A DNA stretch of 64,000 nt from Ampullaceana balthica (GCA_944989445.1 CALYLW010000038.1:62001-126000), one strand, 5' to 3'; numbered from the stretch's first letter, positions 22,283 to 33,437 are shown. Program-made: numbers and translations. The notes: generated from the letters alone by a model not told the origin.

Positions 22283-22955
22283 GCAGGACGTTAGATTCGG
22301 TTGGCGTCTGTCAATCCGTTTGCAGTCAGTGAAGAAGTCAATTTGACGACCGAAGAGGAGGAGCAGCTGATCGAATTACGACATAGCACAGTCTATCAAA
22401 CAACGTTCACCAACACGACTTTAGAGGAATTCTGGCTTGCAATCATGAAAGTGTATCCTTTAGGGGCCGTCCATAAAGTACGTCACGCTCCAGAGGGGGG
22501 GAGGGGGTGTAAGGAAGTGTGACAGTTTGTGACAGGGGGAGGGGGTGTCCGGCAATGTGTGACGTTATGGTGTTTTATATTAAATTTTAATTATTTTGTT
22601 AATAAAAAACAACATTTTTGTTCGAAAGTGTGACGTACTTTAGGGGGGGGGGTCCAAGATTTGTGACATTTTGTGACAGGGGGGAGGGGGGAGTTAAAAA
22701 TTGTCGAAAATAGCGTGACGTACTTTATGGACGGCCCCTTTAGTCATAAATCACTTTGAAATCAGTTAAAACTCTGTTGCCATTTTTCATCTTTTTGGTT
22801 CTCTGAATTTGGCTTTTCGGCATTAGCTGAAATCAAGTCCAAGAAACGAGAGAGACTCCATACAGTTGATGATGAGTTGCGCGTTTGCTTGTCAACTTTG
22901 GAGCCCCGGTGGAATATGATGTGTTCCCTTAAGCAGGCACATCCATCACAATGAT
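22283..22955 (+). pseudogene. hAT transposase C-terminus, split by a TIR element
   Basis: Left part (22301-22460): LTTEEEEQLIELRHSTVYQT and TLEEFWLAIMKVYPL. Right part (22743-22955): SHKSL, stop, NQLKLCCHFSSF, EFGFSALAEIKSKKRERL, VDDELRVCLSTLEPRW and KQAHPSQ. Together they form the C-terminal dimerisation region of a hAT transposase of the SCAND3/ZBED/FAM200 type. One in-frame stop and the insertion show it is dead. Confidence 0.8.
22463..22738. mobile_element. Short TIR element of the GTACGTCAC subfamily, copy I
   Basis: Ends are GGGGCCGTCCATAAAGTACG and GACGTACTTTATGGACGGCC, flanked by TTTA on both sides (22459-22462 and 22739-22742). G-rich tracts alternate with GTGTGACGT-type words. It is inserted between two codons of the hAT transposase remnant, which dates it after that hAT arrived. 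Confidence 0.9.
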
Positions 22956-23258
22956 ATATCACAGTAATATATATCACAATAAAATGTTTTTAAAAAATGT
23001 TATCTTTTTGATAAAATAAGTTAAAATTATTTTTGCGTGTTGCGAAAATTCTCGAATATTCTTAACGTGTCGTTACCCAAAAAGTTTGAGAAACACTGCC
23101 TTAAACTGTTGACGATTCAGTATTTGCAAATTTCGAAGGATGTAGCAACGCTAAGTAAAATTGTGCACTGTTGGCTTCACAAAATCGACTCTCCATTGAG
23201 CTAATTAGAGAATCTAAGTATGCAATGTAAACTGTTTGTCTGAATTACTCTTCAACAC

Positions 23259-24409
23259 TTATTGTTCCCGGATTACTTCGATGCGTTTGTCTTCCATAAT
23301 GTCTTGGGTAATCAGTTCAATATCCACCTTCTGTGCGAGTTGTACTGTTTTCTCAAAAATATCCCTGAAATAGTTATCGGAATTACCTCGATGAAGTTTT
23401 ACTACACCGAGCAGGTTTTGAACTTGCAGTTGGACTTCTGGACGATCAACTTGAACAGCTTGAAGAGCCTGGGTAACTGGTTCCAGTATGGCAGAGTACT
23501 GCGAAATAATATTGAGACAAAATAAAAACGTGCTGGACTTTGATGAACAATATAACTGATGTGCAGCCTGTCGTGTATTTCCACTTGCATGCGAATGAAA
23601 ATTCATCCAGTTGACAATAAATATCTTCAAATTTATTAGAAAAAATCCGAATACTTTTATACTTGCTTGTCCATCTTGTCTCACACCAAAGAGGAATATT
23701 TGGGACAGAGGACCTCCTTTTTGGGCTTTCACGAAAAAATGTAATAATTGCATTGATAGTATTTCGTATCACTGCAACATTATTAAGATCATTTACTACT
23801 ACATTTTCTTTTCCGGTCATTGTGCACCCATCATAACCTTGACCCAGCAGATTATTAAGGAGAAGACCAAATGTTTTGAAATGTTGAATAATACAATCAG
23901 ATATCTTGGCGGCGTCCATATCTTTCAGCGGAGAAAATCCCAGGAATTCCTCACGAATCATAGCCTGCTCACTAGACGTATCTACAAACCGGACTCCCAG
24001 TGATAACTGTTCTGTTCCTGAGATATCTGCTGTTTCATCGACTATGATCAAGAATCCAACAGCATTGTTGACAGCTTTTACAATGTCTTCTCGCAGAGCT
24101 TGTTCAGACGATTTGATCAAATCATTCTGCGTTCAGTGTGATGTGAAACGTGCATTTTCAGCAGATGTATCAAAATGGTTGTTGTTTTTAAAATACTGTC
24201 TCCTCCCTCAATTCGATACGCCTAAAATTGTTCGACATTTCCTTTGGTGCTATCTTTCCCACGAATAGCCAAATCATGTGTTCCGCAAAATAAGATTGTT
24301 GAAATAATAGCATACAGTTTCTTTCTGTTTTCTTCAATAGTTCGTTTTACTGTATTATCTATCTGACAAAAATTATCTTTATTTGGATCTCTAATGGTTG
24401 ACGTGGAGT
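23259..24409 (-). pseudogene. ZMYM1-like hAT transposase remnant
   Basis: The minus-strand frames 23446-24120 and 23259-23753 together give VGFLIIVDETADISGTEQLS, LGVRFVDTS, EEFLGFSPL, GQGYDGCTMTG and WCETRWTSKYKSI, then a C-terminal Leu/Val-rich end. Further upstream on the same strand are STIRDPNKDNF, RKKLYAIISTILFCGTHDLA and IRGKDST. This is the order of the DUF4371/hAT region in ZMYM1- and P52rIPK-type proteins. It is broken by frameshifts and stops and, upstream, by the 24410-25534 hAT insertion. Confidence 0.8.
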
Positions 24410-25534
24410 CAGGGCCGGATTTCCGCCTAGGCCCACAAGGCCCGGGCCTAGGGCCCTAACCAGCCAAGGGGCCCCGGTGGTGGAATCTTTACATAAGCCC
24501 AAAAGCTTGGCTTCATTATCAAAAAGCTTTATCGAAAATAATAGTATAATAAATATTTTTACTACATTTTGCATACACTGCCCAGTAGTCGAGTGCACGG
24601 GGTTCGTTTGTGTTGGTTTGTCATTGTAAGCCGCGTTCTGAGCTGCTGTTGCGATATTGTGGAGAAAGCGTAGGGGTGGGTGTGACAGATTGCACCACCA
24701 GTAAAAAACGGCACGACCCCGACTTCCCTCCCCTCCCCATACCACACACAGGACAAGACACCGCCCGAGCCGGGATTTGGGTTTCAGATTACAGATAATT
24801 GACAGGGACCGGGAGAACAATTTTTTAATGTCGACTGACTTGACCAGAGGCCAGGGAGATGTCACATGTAGTTTATGGGGACCTGCCAAAGGTTTCAATG
24901 CGTTTTAATGCATTTAACTAGATGGACTTCTACAATTTCACCTGCATACCTATGGTCACCAATATATTAACAGAGAAAATATTAGATCGGGGAATAGGAA
25001 GCCAGGGAGCCACCGAATAGGTTTTGAGGTGCACTGTGGCTGTTGTGAGCTCACTTTCTGATTAGGATTTTTTAAAAAACAGTGGGAACTATGTTATGAC
25101 CATAGAAGTTTTGGCTGAGTTTGATCCTTTTCTGGACTTACACATAAAACGCCACAGTAACAAAGGAAGTGGCACACAATCATATCTTTCGTCAAAAATA
25201 TGCGATGAAATGGTTAATATCATGGTAGAAAAGGAAGAAAAAGAAATAATTACAATACAATCGTTACTGGGATTTTAAAAAAGGAAAATATTGCTCTATT
25301 TCTGTGGACTCTACTCCGGAATTTCTCATGTAGATAAATTTTCTTTCATTGTGAGATATGTCTCTGAAGATGAATATTATTTTGATGTTTATTATAGTCA
25401 CTAAAGTCAAAACAAATTATGTGTTCTGTACTGCAGCATTTAATTTGCTAAATTTCCAAAATTGCTTCGAGATGGTTGGGGGGCCCAAAAGTAAAAAGTG
25501 CCTAGGGGCCCTGGGTCTCTTAAATCCGGGCCTG
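24410..25534. mobile_element. Non-autonomous hAT inserted in the ZMYM1-like remnant
   Basis: Terminal inverted repeats CAGGGCCGGATTT (24410) and TAAATCCGGGCCTG (to 25534) have near-identical GC-rich subterminal regions (GGGCCTAGGGCCC and CCTAGGGGCCCTGGG). The 8-bp target duplication CGTGGAGT/CGTGAAGT matches at 7 of 8. No transposase is readable inside; minor open frames on both strands are not family-like. Confidence 0.85.
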
Positions 25535-25545
25535 CGTGAAGTGTT

Positions 25546-25724
25546 CAGCATCTTGTTGAGACCCACGATGCCATGCTGAGCTGATATGGCCAGCATCTTT
25601 TTGAGACCCACGATGCCATCCTGAGCTGATATGGCCAGCATCTTTTTGAGACCCACGATGCCATGCTGAGCTTATATGGCCAGCATCTTGTTGAGACCCA
25701 CGATGCCATGCTGAGCTGATATGG
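25546..25724 (-). repeat. 45-bp minisatellite, four copies, in-frame
   Basis: Four units of 45 bp begin at 25546, 25591, 25636 and 25681 (the last lacks one base), with a few point differences. Because 45 is a multiple of three, one minus-strand frame stays open and repeats MASWVSTRCWPYQLS. The frame continues toward the ZMYM1-like remnant across the hAT insertion, but I cannot show that it was ever coding. Confidence 0.85.
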
Positions 25725-26345
25725 TTTCTGGCACATTCATTAAAATCGTTTTACCTTGTAAAAAGGAGTAGTAATAAAGGCACCTTGAATTCCTCTTTGA
25801 ACTGGTTGCGGAAATAAAACACAGAAAATGCAAAAAGCACCCTTTAACCTAGGTGAATATGATAACCATGGAGCATACTGGGTCAGCCCAGATTCCTTCA
25901 ACAACGTCCTACATCTCCAGACATGTCGCCTTCAAAATCATATTTATGATCGATAGGAATCTTCGTATTAGATTTTACATAGAGTCCAATGTCATAGGTT
26001 AACCTAGTATCTCCACTTTCAAGCTTTAACACATGTGCCTTAAAAATATACATAATAAAAATATTTATGTTCAAAACAGCTTTTGACTCACAACATACAG
26101 TGATACATAAAAAAATTAATATAGAAAATCTAAAAATAATTACCCAGTAAAACGAGATCAGCATCAGCTTTAATTAGTTACTTAAGTTACTTTCTCTTTA
26201 TTTTCTCTTTACAAAACATTAATACTTTTTTAAAATCTATTTTTGTCTATTTTTTTTAATTACTCAATCCCGGGGGGGGGGCGTTGCGGGCGCCCATGCT
26301 CCATTTGCAAAGATTAATATTAAATATTAAGCCTATATTCTATAG
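25725..26345. other. Intergenic with a hAT-terminal-like patch
   Basis: No gene seen. The C/G patch at 26267-26303 includes TGCGGGCGCCCATG, which recurs at 58405-58418 and may be a transposon end; no partner end was found. Confidence 0.35.
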
Positions 26346-26723
26346 CAGGGGTTCCCAACCCCGTGCTCGCGGGCACCATGGCGCCTGCGGAACGATTCGA
26401 ATGTGCCCGCAACTATTCGACAGAGACATCATTTTTTCATAAACATTAATTAAAAGTGTGAATTATTTTATTTATTTGTAAGAGTTTTAATTGTTTTGTG
26501 CCTAGGTTTATTAAATACGTTCGTATGCTTGCGATATTGTATGTATGAGTGGTTCCTTTGCTCACAGTACTTGTCGCAATTTGTCTAGCTGCTAGCCAGA
26601 CTGCAAACTTCACGCTAGCCTGGAACGGGGAGTGCTATTTGCATATCACTCCTTGTACACGCAGGACAGACAAGGGGTTAGGATATTTATAATACATTCA
26701 GAACATACGCCAAGTCAATAAAT

Positions 26724-27835
26724 ATGCCTTTGCACAAGCTGTCTGCGAGAACGGTCGATGGGGAACCAGCAATGGTAGGTAAAAACAAAGGATTTATTGC
26801 CCTCTGCAAGAAGGATGAATCATTTTCAAAACTTTATTTCCTACCACTGTATTATCCACAAGGAAGCTCTGTGTTGTAAAATATTGCCATTTGAACACGT
26901 TATGAAAATAGTTACAAAAATAATCAATTCTATTGGAGCAGCTCCTTTTCTAGGCCCTTTTAGAAGATACTGAAGATAAAGAACATGATCTTATATGCAT
27001 ACTGAAGTACGTTGGATCAGTAAAGGAAAGTTTCTTACATGATTTGTGAGTTTAATTAAAGAAATAAAAACATTTATAAAACGATAAAAAGGAAAATTAT
27101 GATGAACTAGCTGACTCTCGCTGGCTGATTGATTTGGGATTTCTCGCAGACATCATGAAAAATTTGATTTCTTTAAATTTGGAGTTGCAAGGGGGGAAAA
27201 AAAGCTGAAATGATACGCTCTGTAAGGTCATCTAAAGCTAAATTGTATTTGTTGATATCACATCTGCAGATATATTCTCTCGTGCATTTCCCACACATAA
27301 AGAAAATGCCAGGTAACAATGAATTAAACGGGTCATTATTTTTTACGCATCTTCAAATGTTTAAAAAAAACAGTTTGAAGAGAGATTTTTGCAGTTTACA
27401 CATATCGAGCAAATTGTTTCCTTCTGTATCAATCCTTTTACTTGTAAATAAATGTATTGAAATGGCCGCATGTATTGCAGATTTTGTTCAAGGTAAGACA
27501 GAAGAAATAGAGTTAGAAATTTTGGACCTTAAGAATGATATTTTGCTAAAATCCTTAATATCAGAGGACTTTTGGAATACAGTGGACAGAGAAAAGTTCC
27601 TATTTTTGAAAAAAGCGGCATATTAAATTGAATCATTTTTCGGTTCGATATGGGCTATTTATGCGAATCATTGTTTTCAAATTATATGAACTTAAAAAAA
27701 TCAAAATATATATCTCGATTCATCGATGAGCATCTTTATGATTGTTTGCTAACAGGATTATCGTCATAATCTCCTAATTATGAGACACTGGCAAATGATA
27801 TGCAATCCCAAAGATTACAGTGACATAATGTCAGT
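26724..27835 (+). pseudogene. Decayed ZBED5/GTF2IRD2-type hAT transposase
   Basis: The degenerate reading gives MPLHKLSARTVDGEPAMVG, KNKGFIALCKKDES, FVDITSADIF, a region resembling the GNNELNGSLF/FFTHLQMFK block (27210-27626 frame) and IELEILDLKNDILLKSL, then HLYDCLLTGLSS. The order matches the catalytic and C-terminal half of ZBED5-like transposases. Many stops and frame changes are present. Confidence 0.7.
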
Positions 27836-27903
27836 ATATTTTTTTAATAAAATGTTTTCTTTGTATTTGTGTTTTTTTGTTTACTTTGTTTACGTATTGT
27901 AAA

Positions 27904-28491
27904 CAGGGGCGGATTAAGACTGCACGGGGCCCCTGGCTGCAATTCAAACTGGGGCCCTATCCAGCCAGTGTACCTTTAGATAAAATGATAGCTAGCAGCG
28001 AATATAAGACTGTAACTTGTAAATATTCACCCAAAATGATTATTCATGAAAAAACCAAATTCGAAGAAATAACTTTTGGCCGGTATCCTAAAATTGAGTG
28101 TAAAAGACAATTTATAAAATTAAAAAACACATGAAAATAAAATTTCTCACCCTACCCCGGGATCGAACCCGCCACCGCTTGCACCACAAGACTTAGTACT
28201 TCTCATTCGGCCCCGAGAGCTCTACTAGAATTGTCAATTAAAACATGTATATAATAGTCTTTAATAATTTCTGTTGTTGAGCCTACCAAATAAGGTTTTT
28301 TGACTGCTAAGACTATCGTGTCGGAAAAGAGATAATTTTAATAGATGAGATTTTATTAATTTATCATATTTTCAGCAATTCATGTATACATTTGTCCACA
28401 TTTATTATAAAATATGCTAAGTTTGGGGGCCCTAAATCATCGGGGGCCCCTGGCTTTAGCCCGTTCAGCCCCCCCCCTTAATCCGCCATAG
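27904..28491. mobile_element. Non-autonomous hAT nested in the previous hAT
   Basis: The left end CAGGGGCGGATTAAGACTG (27904) pairs with right end CTTAATCCGCCATAG (to 28491), where the last bases have mutated. An exact 8-bp duplication ATTGTAAA flanks it (27896-27903 and 28492-28499). GC-rich GGGGCCC subterminal blocks lie on both sides. It contains a tRNA-like segment at 28143-28222. Confidence 0.88.
28143..28222 (-). repeat. tRNA-like segment (SINE head or tRNA pseudogene)
   Basis: The minus-strand reading contains a B box GGCGGGTTCGATCCCGGGG and, upstream, TCTTGTGGTGCAAGCGGTGG, with an anticodon-arm-like region between. The first box is weak and no acceptor stem closes, so it is not called a functional tRNA. 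Confidence 0.5.
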
Positions 28492-28734
28492 ATTGTAAAT
28501 TATTATTTCTATTTGTGTATGCAATTTGAATAATAATTGTATTACATTACATTGTATTTTGAAACATTTGTGTTTATTATTTATTACTAAATTATGAATA
28601 TAAGAAAATAATTATGGGAAAATGAGAAGTTATGGAAGGAGTTTGTCGATTAAAAATAGGTGGTGCCCGCCACCCTACCGATATTTTAGAATGTGCTCTA
28701 GTGTATAAAAAGGTTGGGAACCCCTGGTCTATAG

Positions 28735-29417
28735 ACATAGATTGTCATAAATTAGATTATGTCAATTTTTCGGGAATAGGCAAATAAATTGATACAAAAT
28801 AACTTACATTTCGCTAGCACTACCACGTCAGTACAGGGAAAATAGTTCACCCCGTCCCTGGTGCAATGGAAAAATTCCTGCCGTCCGCAGTTTGAGAAGC
28901 ACTGACCTAGACCAGTCGGGGTTTGCTCTCGGACTTGTGGGTGTGACCCCGAGGTCAAAAGCAGTTCACCTACCATAAAAATAATAAAAAAACGCGAGGC
29001 GGCATAACAAAAATACAACTAGTCTGAGCCTTCCGCCGTAGTCTGACACTTGGTACGTAGTTTGGCAGCGAGTTTCAATGAAGTACAAGAAGTAGTAATA
29101 GTAATTGGTTTGTTAAACATCGGTAGGTGATTCATTTAATTATAATAATTATAAATGAAAGTATATAATATTTATAATATAGGCCTAGGCCTAAGCCGAT
29201 CGCCGAGTTGCCATATTGACATTTATCTGATATTGCTGTCTCAAATATTAATTATGACTATACTATTAGACTATACTAGGCCTATACCGAACATTAGACT
29301 CATTAGGCATAGTCTTAGTCATTAGTTAGACATTCGAACTAATCATTAGTCATTAGTGTCGAAATTTGTCGATTATGTTATATATTTAATTATTTTTAAA
29401 CATAGTATAGTATAGAA
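28735..29417. other. Intergenic with a hAT end fragment
   Basis: At 28885-28904 the sequence GTCCGCAGTTTGAGAAGCAC, closing in TG, is a hAT-type terminus in reverse sense. Its partner end was not found in the window. The rest is AT-rich, with repeated words TAGACTATA/TTAGTCATTAG around 29250-29360. No gene. Confidence 0.4.
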
Positions 29418-29799
29418 CAGGGATCGTGAAACTTTTTGACTGAGAGAGCAATAAACACTATATCTTCTATATATTTTGAAAATTAAATTCGTGAGTCGTG
29501 AGACTCTCACTGAGAGCCATAGCCTACATGCCTACATTATTAATGTTTAAAACTAAAATTAAAAGTTCAAGTAAATGAAAATGTGAGCATTTTGTGTAAT
29601 TTCAACACTGAAAGTACAATAATTGTGTCTCTAAATTATTTTTAATAACATTGTTATGCTGTTTTTTATATGCAATTATTATGTAGATCAAAGGAGTCTG
29701 AATAAAAGCTGTTATTTTATAATCGAACATTTGTCTGAGAGCCAGATGCAGCCATCAATAGAGCCCCATCTGGCTCATGAGCCATGGTTTCCCGCCCCT
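29418..29799. mobile_element. Small non-autonomous hAT
   Basis: CAGGGATCGTGAAACTTTTT (29418) pairs with GGTTTCCCGCCCCTG (to 29799). The subterminal words GAGAGCCAT and GGCTCATGAGCCATGG also mirror each other. Target duplications GTATAGAA/GTGTAGAA match at 7 of 8. Confidence 0.7.
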
Positions 29800-29809
29800 G
29801 GTGTAGAAT

Positions 29810-31828
29810 TAGGGTTGCCAGATGTCCGGTTTTTAACCGGACTGTCCGGTATTATCGTTATTTGTCCAGTTAAAAAATTGAAGCAATACCGGACATGCAT
29901 GTGTCCGGTATTTTCAATTTTCTTTAATTCAATACACTAGTAGGCTTTTTTAAGCAATCTTAAAATCTTCTGATTATAAAATTGACCGTTTGACCTAATT
30001 ACGCATCGAAATTTGCAATTCGGATTGTAATAAAAAAACACACCCGTCTTTTATTATATAAATGAAGCACGTAAATAATTAAACGTTATTCCATTCTGGC
30101 ATTACAAAACAATTTTAAACATCTCACAGACTGATGAACGTAATTGGATGTGTGTTGAATCTGTGAGAAGTGAACTCTGTGTGTTTTTTAATATACCGTA
30201 TGCCTGCACAGAATTTAAGGAGGCAATTTCTAAGAACAAGAAATTATTGAAAGCATCCAAGTCTAGTGATAAATATAAAGTCAAATAGCGTTTTATTATT
30301 TCAAAGTGCTGATGATTATTGTGCAGTGTAGTGACAGTATTGTATTTAGTCAAAGTCTTCAAAAAGACAAAAAAAAGAAAGTTCGAACTTAAATAATAGT
30401 TAGGAGATGTTTAAAAGCCCCTAACATGAACAAAAATTTATTGTTTAGTGACATAATCTTGCTATTAGAGTCGCAGATTTTCAAAGCCTAATGGACTGCT
30501 TTGCCAAGGCCGCCAGCGACTTCGGCCTAACCATCAGCCTCAAAAAGACTAACGTGATGGCCCAGGATGCTGATCCACCCAACATTACCATTAATGGTTG
30601 CCAACTTGAGGCCGAGGAACACTTTACATACCTTGGCTCCAGTATCACCAACAACCTGTCCCTTGATTCCGACCTAGACATAAGGATCGGCAAGGCCTCC
30701 ACAACTCTGGCCAGGCTCTCAAAAAGAGTATGGAACAGCAAAAAGCTGACCATCAGAACCAAAATTGCTGTGTACCGTGCATGTGTGCCAAGCACCCTCC
30801 CTTATGCCAGTGAATCCTGGACCCTATACTCCAGACAAGAAAGGAGATTGAGTGCTTTCCACATGCGCTGTCTCCGCGCATCCTGGGAATCGCGTGGCAG
30901 GACCATGTCACCAACAATGAGGTGCTACAACAGGCAAAAATACAAAGCATGACAACTGTTCTCCGTCAGCGTCGGCTCAGATGGTTGGGACATGTGAATG
31001 TATTGGAGGATGGCAGAATCCCAAATGACATCACCTATTCTGAGCTAGCCAAAGGAAAGAGGACTACAGGCCGGCCTCACCTCATTACAAAGATGTCTGC
31101 AAGAGAGACCTAAAAGCTATTGGCATCGACATAAATAGTTGGGAGGAACTCGCTGGGGACAGGTACAGATGGAGACAGGCGTTGACTGCCTGGCTAGAAG
31201 CAGGAGAAAGAAACCTGCAACAGGTCGCAGACGTAATTTGCCTTAAGAGGAAAAGGAGATCAAAATCAGCCAAACACAAATACTACCTTTCAGTGTCAGA
31301 AGTGCAGCAAAGGCTGCCATTCGCGAGTGGGCTTGTACAGCCACAGAAGGAGCTGCAAAGCCATGCGCGCAAATTCCACAGGAGAACAGAAAATTCCGTC
31401 GTCTTACGAGACATAAGGAAGCCAACAATCTTGCTATATTTTGATATTTACAATACTGTAATTTTCTCCAGAAAACATGGCATAAGCAGACATATTACCA
31501 GACAGAAGAAAAACAATTTTATTATATTATTGCATTTATAATCATGCCATATTTTGAAAATATAATAAAGCAAGGATGTTTAATGAGATTCCGATCTTAT
31601 TCTATATTTAATATACGAATGTTGCAACGCATCATTATTATCTTGATTTGATCATATGAATATTAATGACATTTACAGACTATAGCACTTTTTGAATTCA
31701 CACAGTTCACTAAACCTATTCAATGACCCCCAAACCGCAAATTATTAATGTTGATATTTTGGCTTTTTGTGCCATCGACAGTCGACACTAGTGTCCGGTA
31801 TTTTTGAGACAGCCATCTGGCAACCCTA
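29810..31828. mobile_element. hAT element carrying a LINE insertion
   Basis: Terminal inverted repeats TAGGGTTGCCAGATG (29810) and CATCTGGCAACCCTA (to 31828) are bounded by an exact 8-bp duplication TGTAGAAT (29802-29809 and 31829-31836). Internal copies of TGTCCGGTATTTT lie near both ends. It integrated at the very edge of the 29418-29799 element, overlapping that element's own target duplication. A LINE occupies 30466-31426. Confidence 0.92.
30466..31426 (+). mobile_element. 5'-truncated non-LTR retrotransposon with exact 11-bp duplication
   Basis: The insertion is bracketed by AATCTTGCTAT (30455-30465 and 31427-31437). The 961 bp encode the end of an RT ORF: ASDFGLTISLKKTNVMAQDA, FTYLGSSITNNL, RIGKASTTLARLSKRVW and LPYASESWTLYSRQERRL, then in a shifted frame LRQRRLRWLGHVNVLEDGRI and ELAKGKRTTGRPHL. 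The 3' end is ACATAAGGAAGCCAAC with no poly(A). It is the same family as 59384-59933. Frameshifts near 30890 and 31080 disable it. Confidence 0.9.
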
Positions 31829-31836
31829 TGTAGAAT

Positions 31837-33437
31837 GTCTGTTATTAATTCAATTTTTTTCAGTGGACAAATAACAATAATATCTGGCAACTCTATCGTC
31901 TATAGGCATAGGCCTATTAACTATAGACTATATAGGACTATTAGACTAAAGGCCATTATATGCCAATGGTGGCCAAACTGCGGCACACAAGCCACATGCG
32001 GCTCTTCTGTCTTCACTTTGCGGCTTGCGAACAATTGATCAAATTAAAAATTACTGTACTTACTGGAGATTATTTTAAACAGTTTCAAGGTGCATTTTTT
32101 AAGGTAATATGGTATTAGAAAACCACTATTAAAGCAGATGATTGCAAATAGGGGAATTCAAAGAAGACAGGAAGCCTTCTTGACATCTGTGCAACAATGT
32201 TCCCTCTAAGTTTCGTTGGTCCGTGTGCAAAGTAAAAAATAACTAGTGTGCAAAATTGCACAGCATCCATAACTTTTGCAGTATGTTACAAAATTTGCTG
32301 CGTGGCAATTATAAACTGCTGCGCGGCGTCAGTCAGATATCTGCGCGACCGTGCGCGGCTTAAAGGGAACATTGCTGTGCAAGTGTCTGTTCAAGCAGAT
32401 CCAACACTTCAAATCTATATAAACAAAACACAGGGCGTGGCTGTTAGAAAAAAGTTTGGTACCGTAACTACTAATCCAGACATTTTTAACTTACCAGAAT
32501 TTGTCATATGATGAAAAGCTATTTGAAATGTCCCCAAAAAACTGTACAACAGAGCAGAATGAAAAACCCTTTGAAAAAATAAGTGTAATTCATCCTTCGT
32601 CTGATACACTTAATTTTTACACTTTGCTTTTTTTAAACTCTTCCCTAGAAGTATCCTAATTCACACCATAAAGGTTATGTATACCCAAAATTCTAAACTA
32701 AAAGGTAGCATTTTTAACACCTACCATACCCTTTTAGTTTAAGAGCTTCTAAATTTTATTTGACATCCTTCTTGTACATGGAGAGGGAAATTTTGTCCAC
32801 CACAGCTCCAACTCACCTGTAACACTTAAATTTGCGCTTTCTCAAAAATTCATTCATTCCAACATTTTCATTAAGTGTGTGTTATAAGGAATGTATGATG
32901 TTAATGATTACTTAAAATTTGAATGGTGGACTAAATAAAACATTTTCTATGATACTTGTGATACTAATACTGGTGTGATATGTAGCCTGTTCACTTTTAA
33001 AAACACAAAGCAACTGTATGAGTATGATGATAATTTCAAAACATTCCATTATATTACTGTATTTATATTTACATGTATTTTTGAAATTTGAATAGGCTTT
33101 TTATCAGGATAATTAATTCAGAATTGAAAGTTTCTGTATACATAAATGTACACATTTTCCTGTATGCACTTATAAATAAAAAAAATATTTTAAAATGGCA
33201 TTACCCCACTTTCATTGCTTATTTTACTAATTAGATGTGCGTCTCATTTTTGAGTTGAAATCAAGTTGTCTGTAATCTTCCTGTTGGTGTATGTTATAAT
33301 ATAAGATTTTTGCCTTCTTAACAACTGCTCCGTAACACTCAAAATTATCTAATTACATTATTTTAATTGTTAGTTCTGGCTAATATTTTTGAAATGCCAT
33401 ATTTTTTTAATATACCTACTTTTACTGTGTTGACAGG
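31837..33437. other. Intergenic upstream of the Smad gene; hAT fragments and AT-rich DNA
   Basis: A hAT-like terminus CAATGGTGGCCAAACTGCGG starts at 31963, and the same subterminal text (ATGCGGCTCTT, GAACAATT-ATCAAA) recurs at 45416-45465. A complete small hAT lies at 32195-32374. From about 32500 to 33420 only AT-rich sequence is seen. TTTTACTGTGTTGACAG ending at 33437 is a good splice acceptor, suggesting a 5'UTR intron for the Smad gene. Confidence 0.5.
32195..32374. mobile_element. 180-bp hAT miniature element
   Basis: Ends CAATGTTCCCTCTAAG (32195) and TTAAAGGGAACATTG (to 32374) have an exact 8-bp duplication CTGTGCAA (32187-32194 and 32375-32382). Inner words TCCGTGTGCA and ACCGTGCGCGGC are approximately inverted. 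No coding potential. Confidence 0.9.

Larger units (their letters stand above)
22075..23098 (+). mobile_element. hAT element with split transposase remnant
   Basis: Termini CAGTGTTTCTCAA (22075) and TTTGAGAAACACTG (to 23098) are bounded by a perfect 8-bp duplication CCTTAAAC (22067-22074 and 23099-23106). Subterminal repeats of GTGTGTCGCGA and CGTGTCG type are present. A 276-bp TIR element interrupts the coding remnant. Confidence 0.93.
26346..28726 (+). mobile_element. hAT element with ZBED5-like transposase remnant and a nested hAT
   Basis: Terminal repeats CAGGGGTTCCCAACC (26346) and GGTTGGGAACCCCTG (to 28726) have target duplications TTCTATAG/GTCTATAG (7 of 8). Subterminal GCGGGCACC and GGTGCCCGCC are also inverted. 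The interior carries a decayed transposase (26724-27835) and a second hAT (27904-28491). Confidence 0.92.

Noticed and set aside
25417..25656. Minus-strand frame with repeated MGLKKMLAISAQ
   Set aside because: An alternative frame of the 45-bp minisatellite extending into a hAT terminus; only a by-product of the repeat.
28752..29018. Minus-strand 88-codon frame
   Set aside because: Spans a hAT terminal fragment and unrelated flank; composition and content do not suggest coding.
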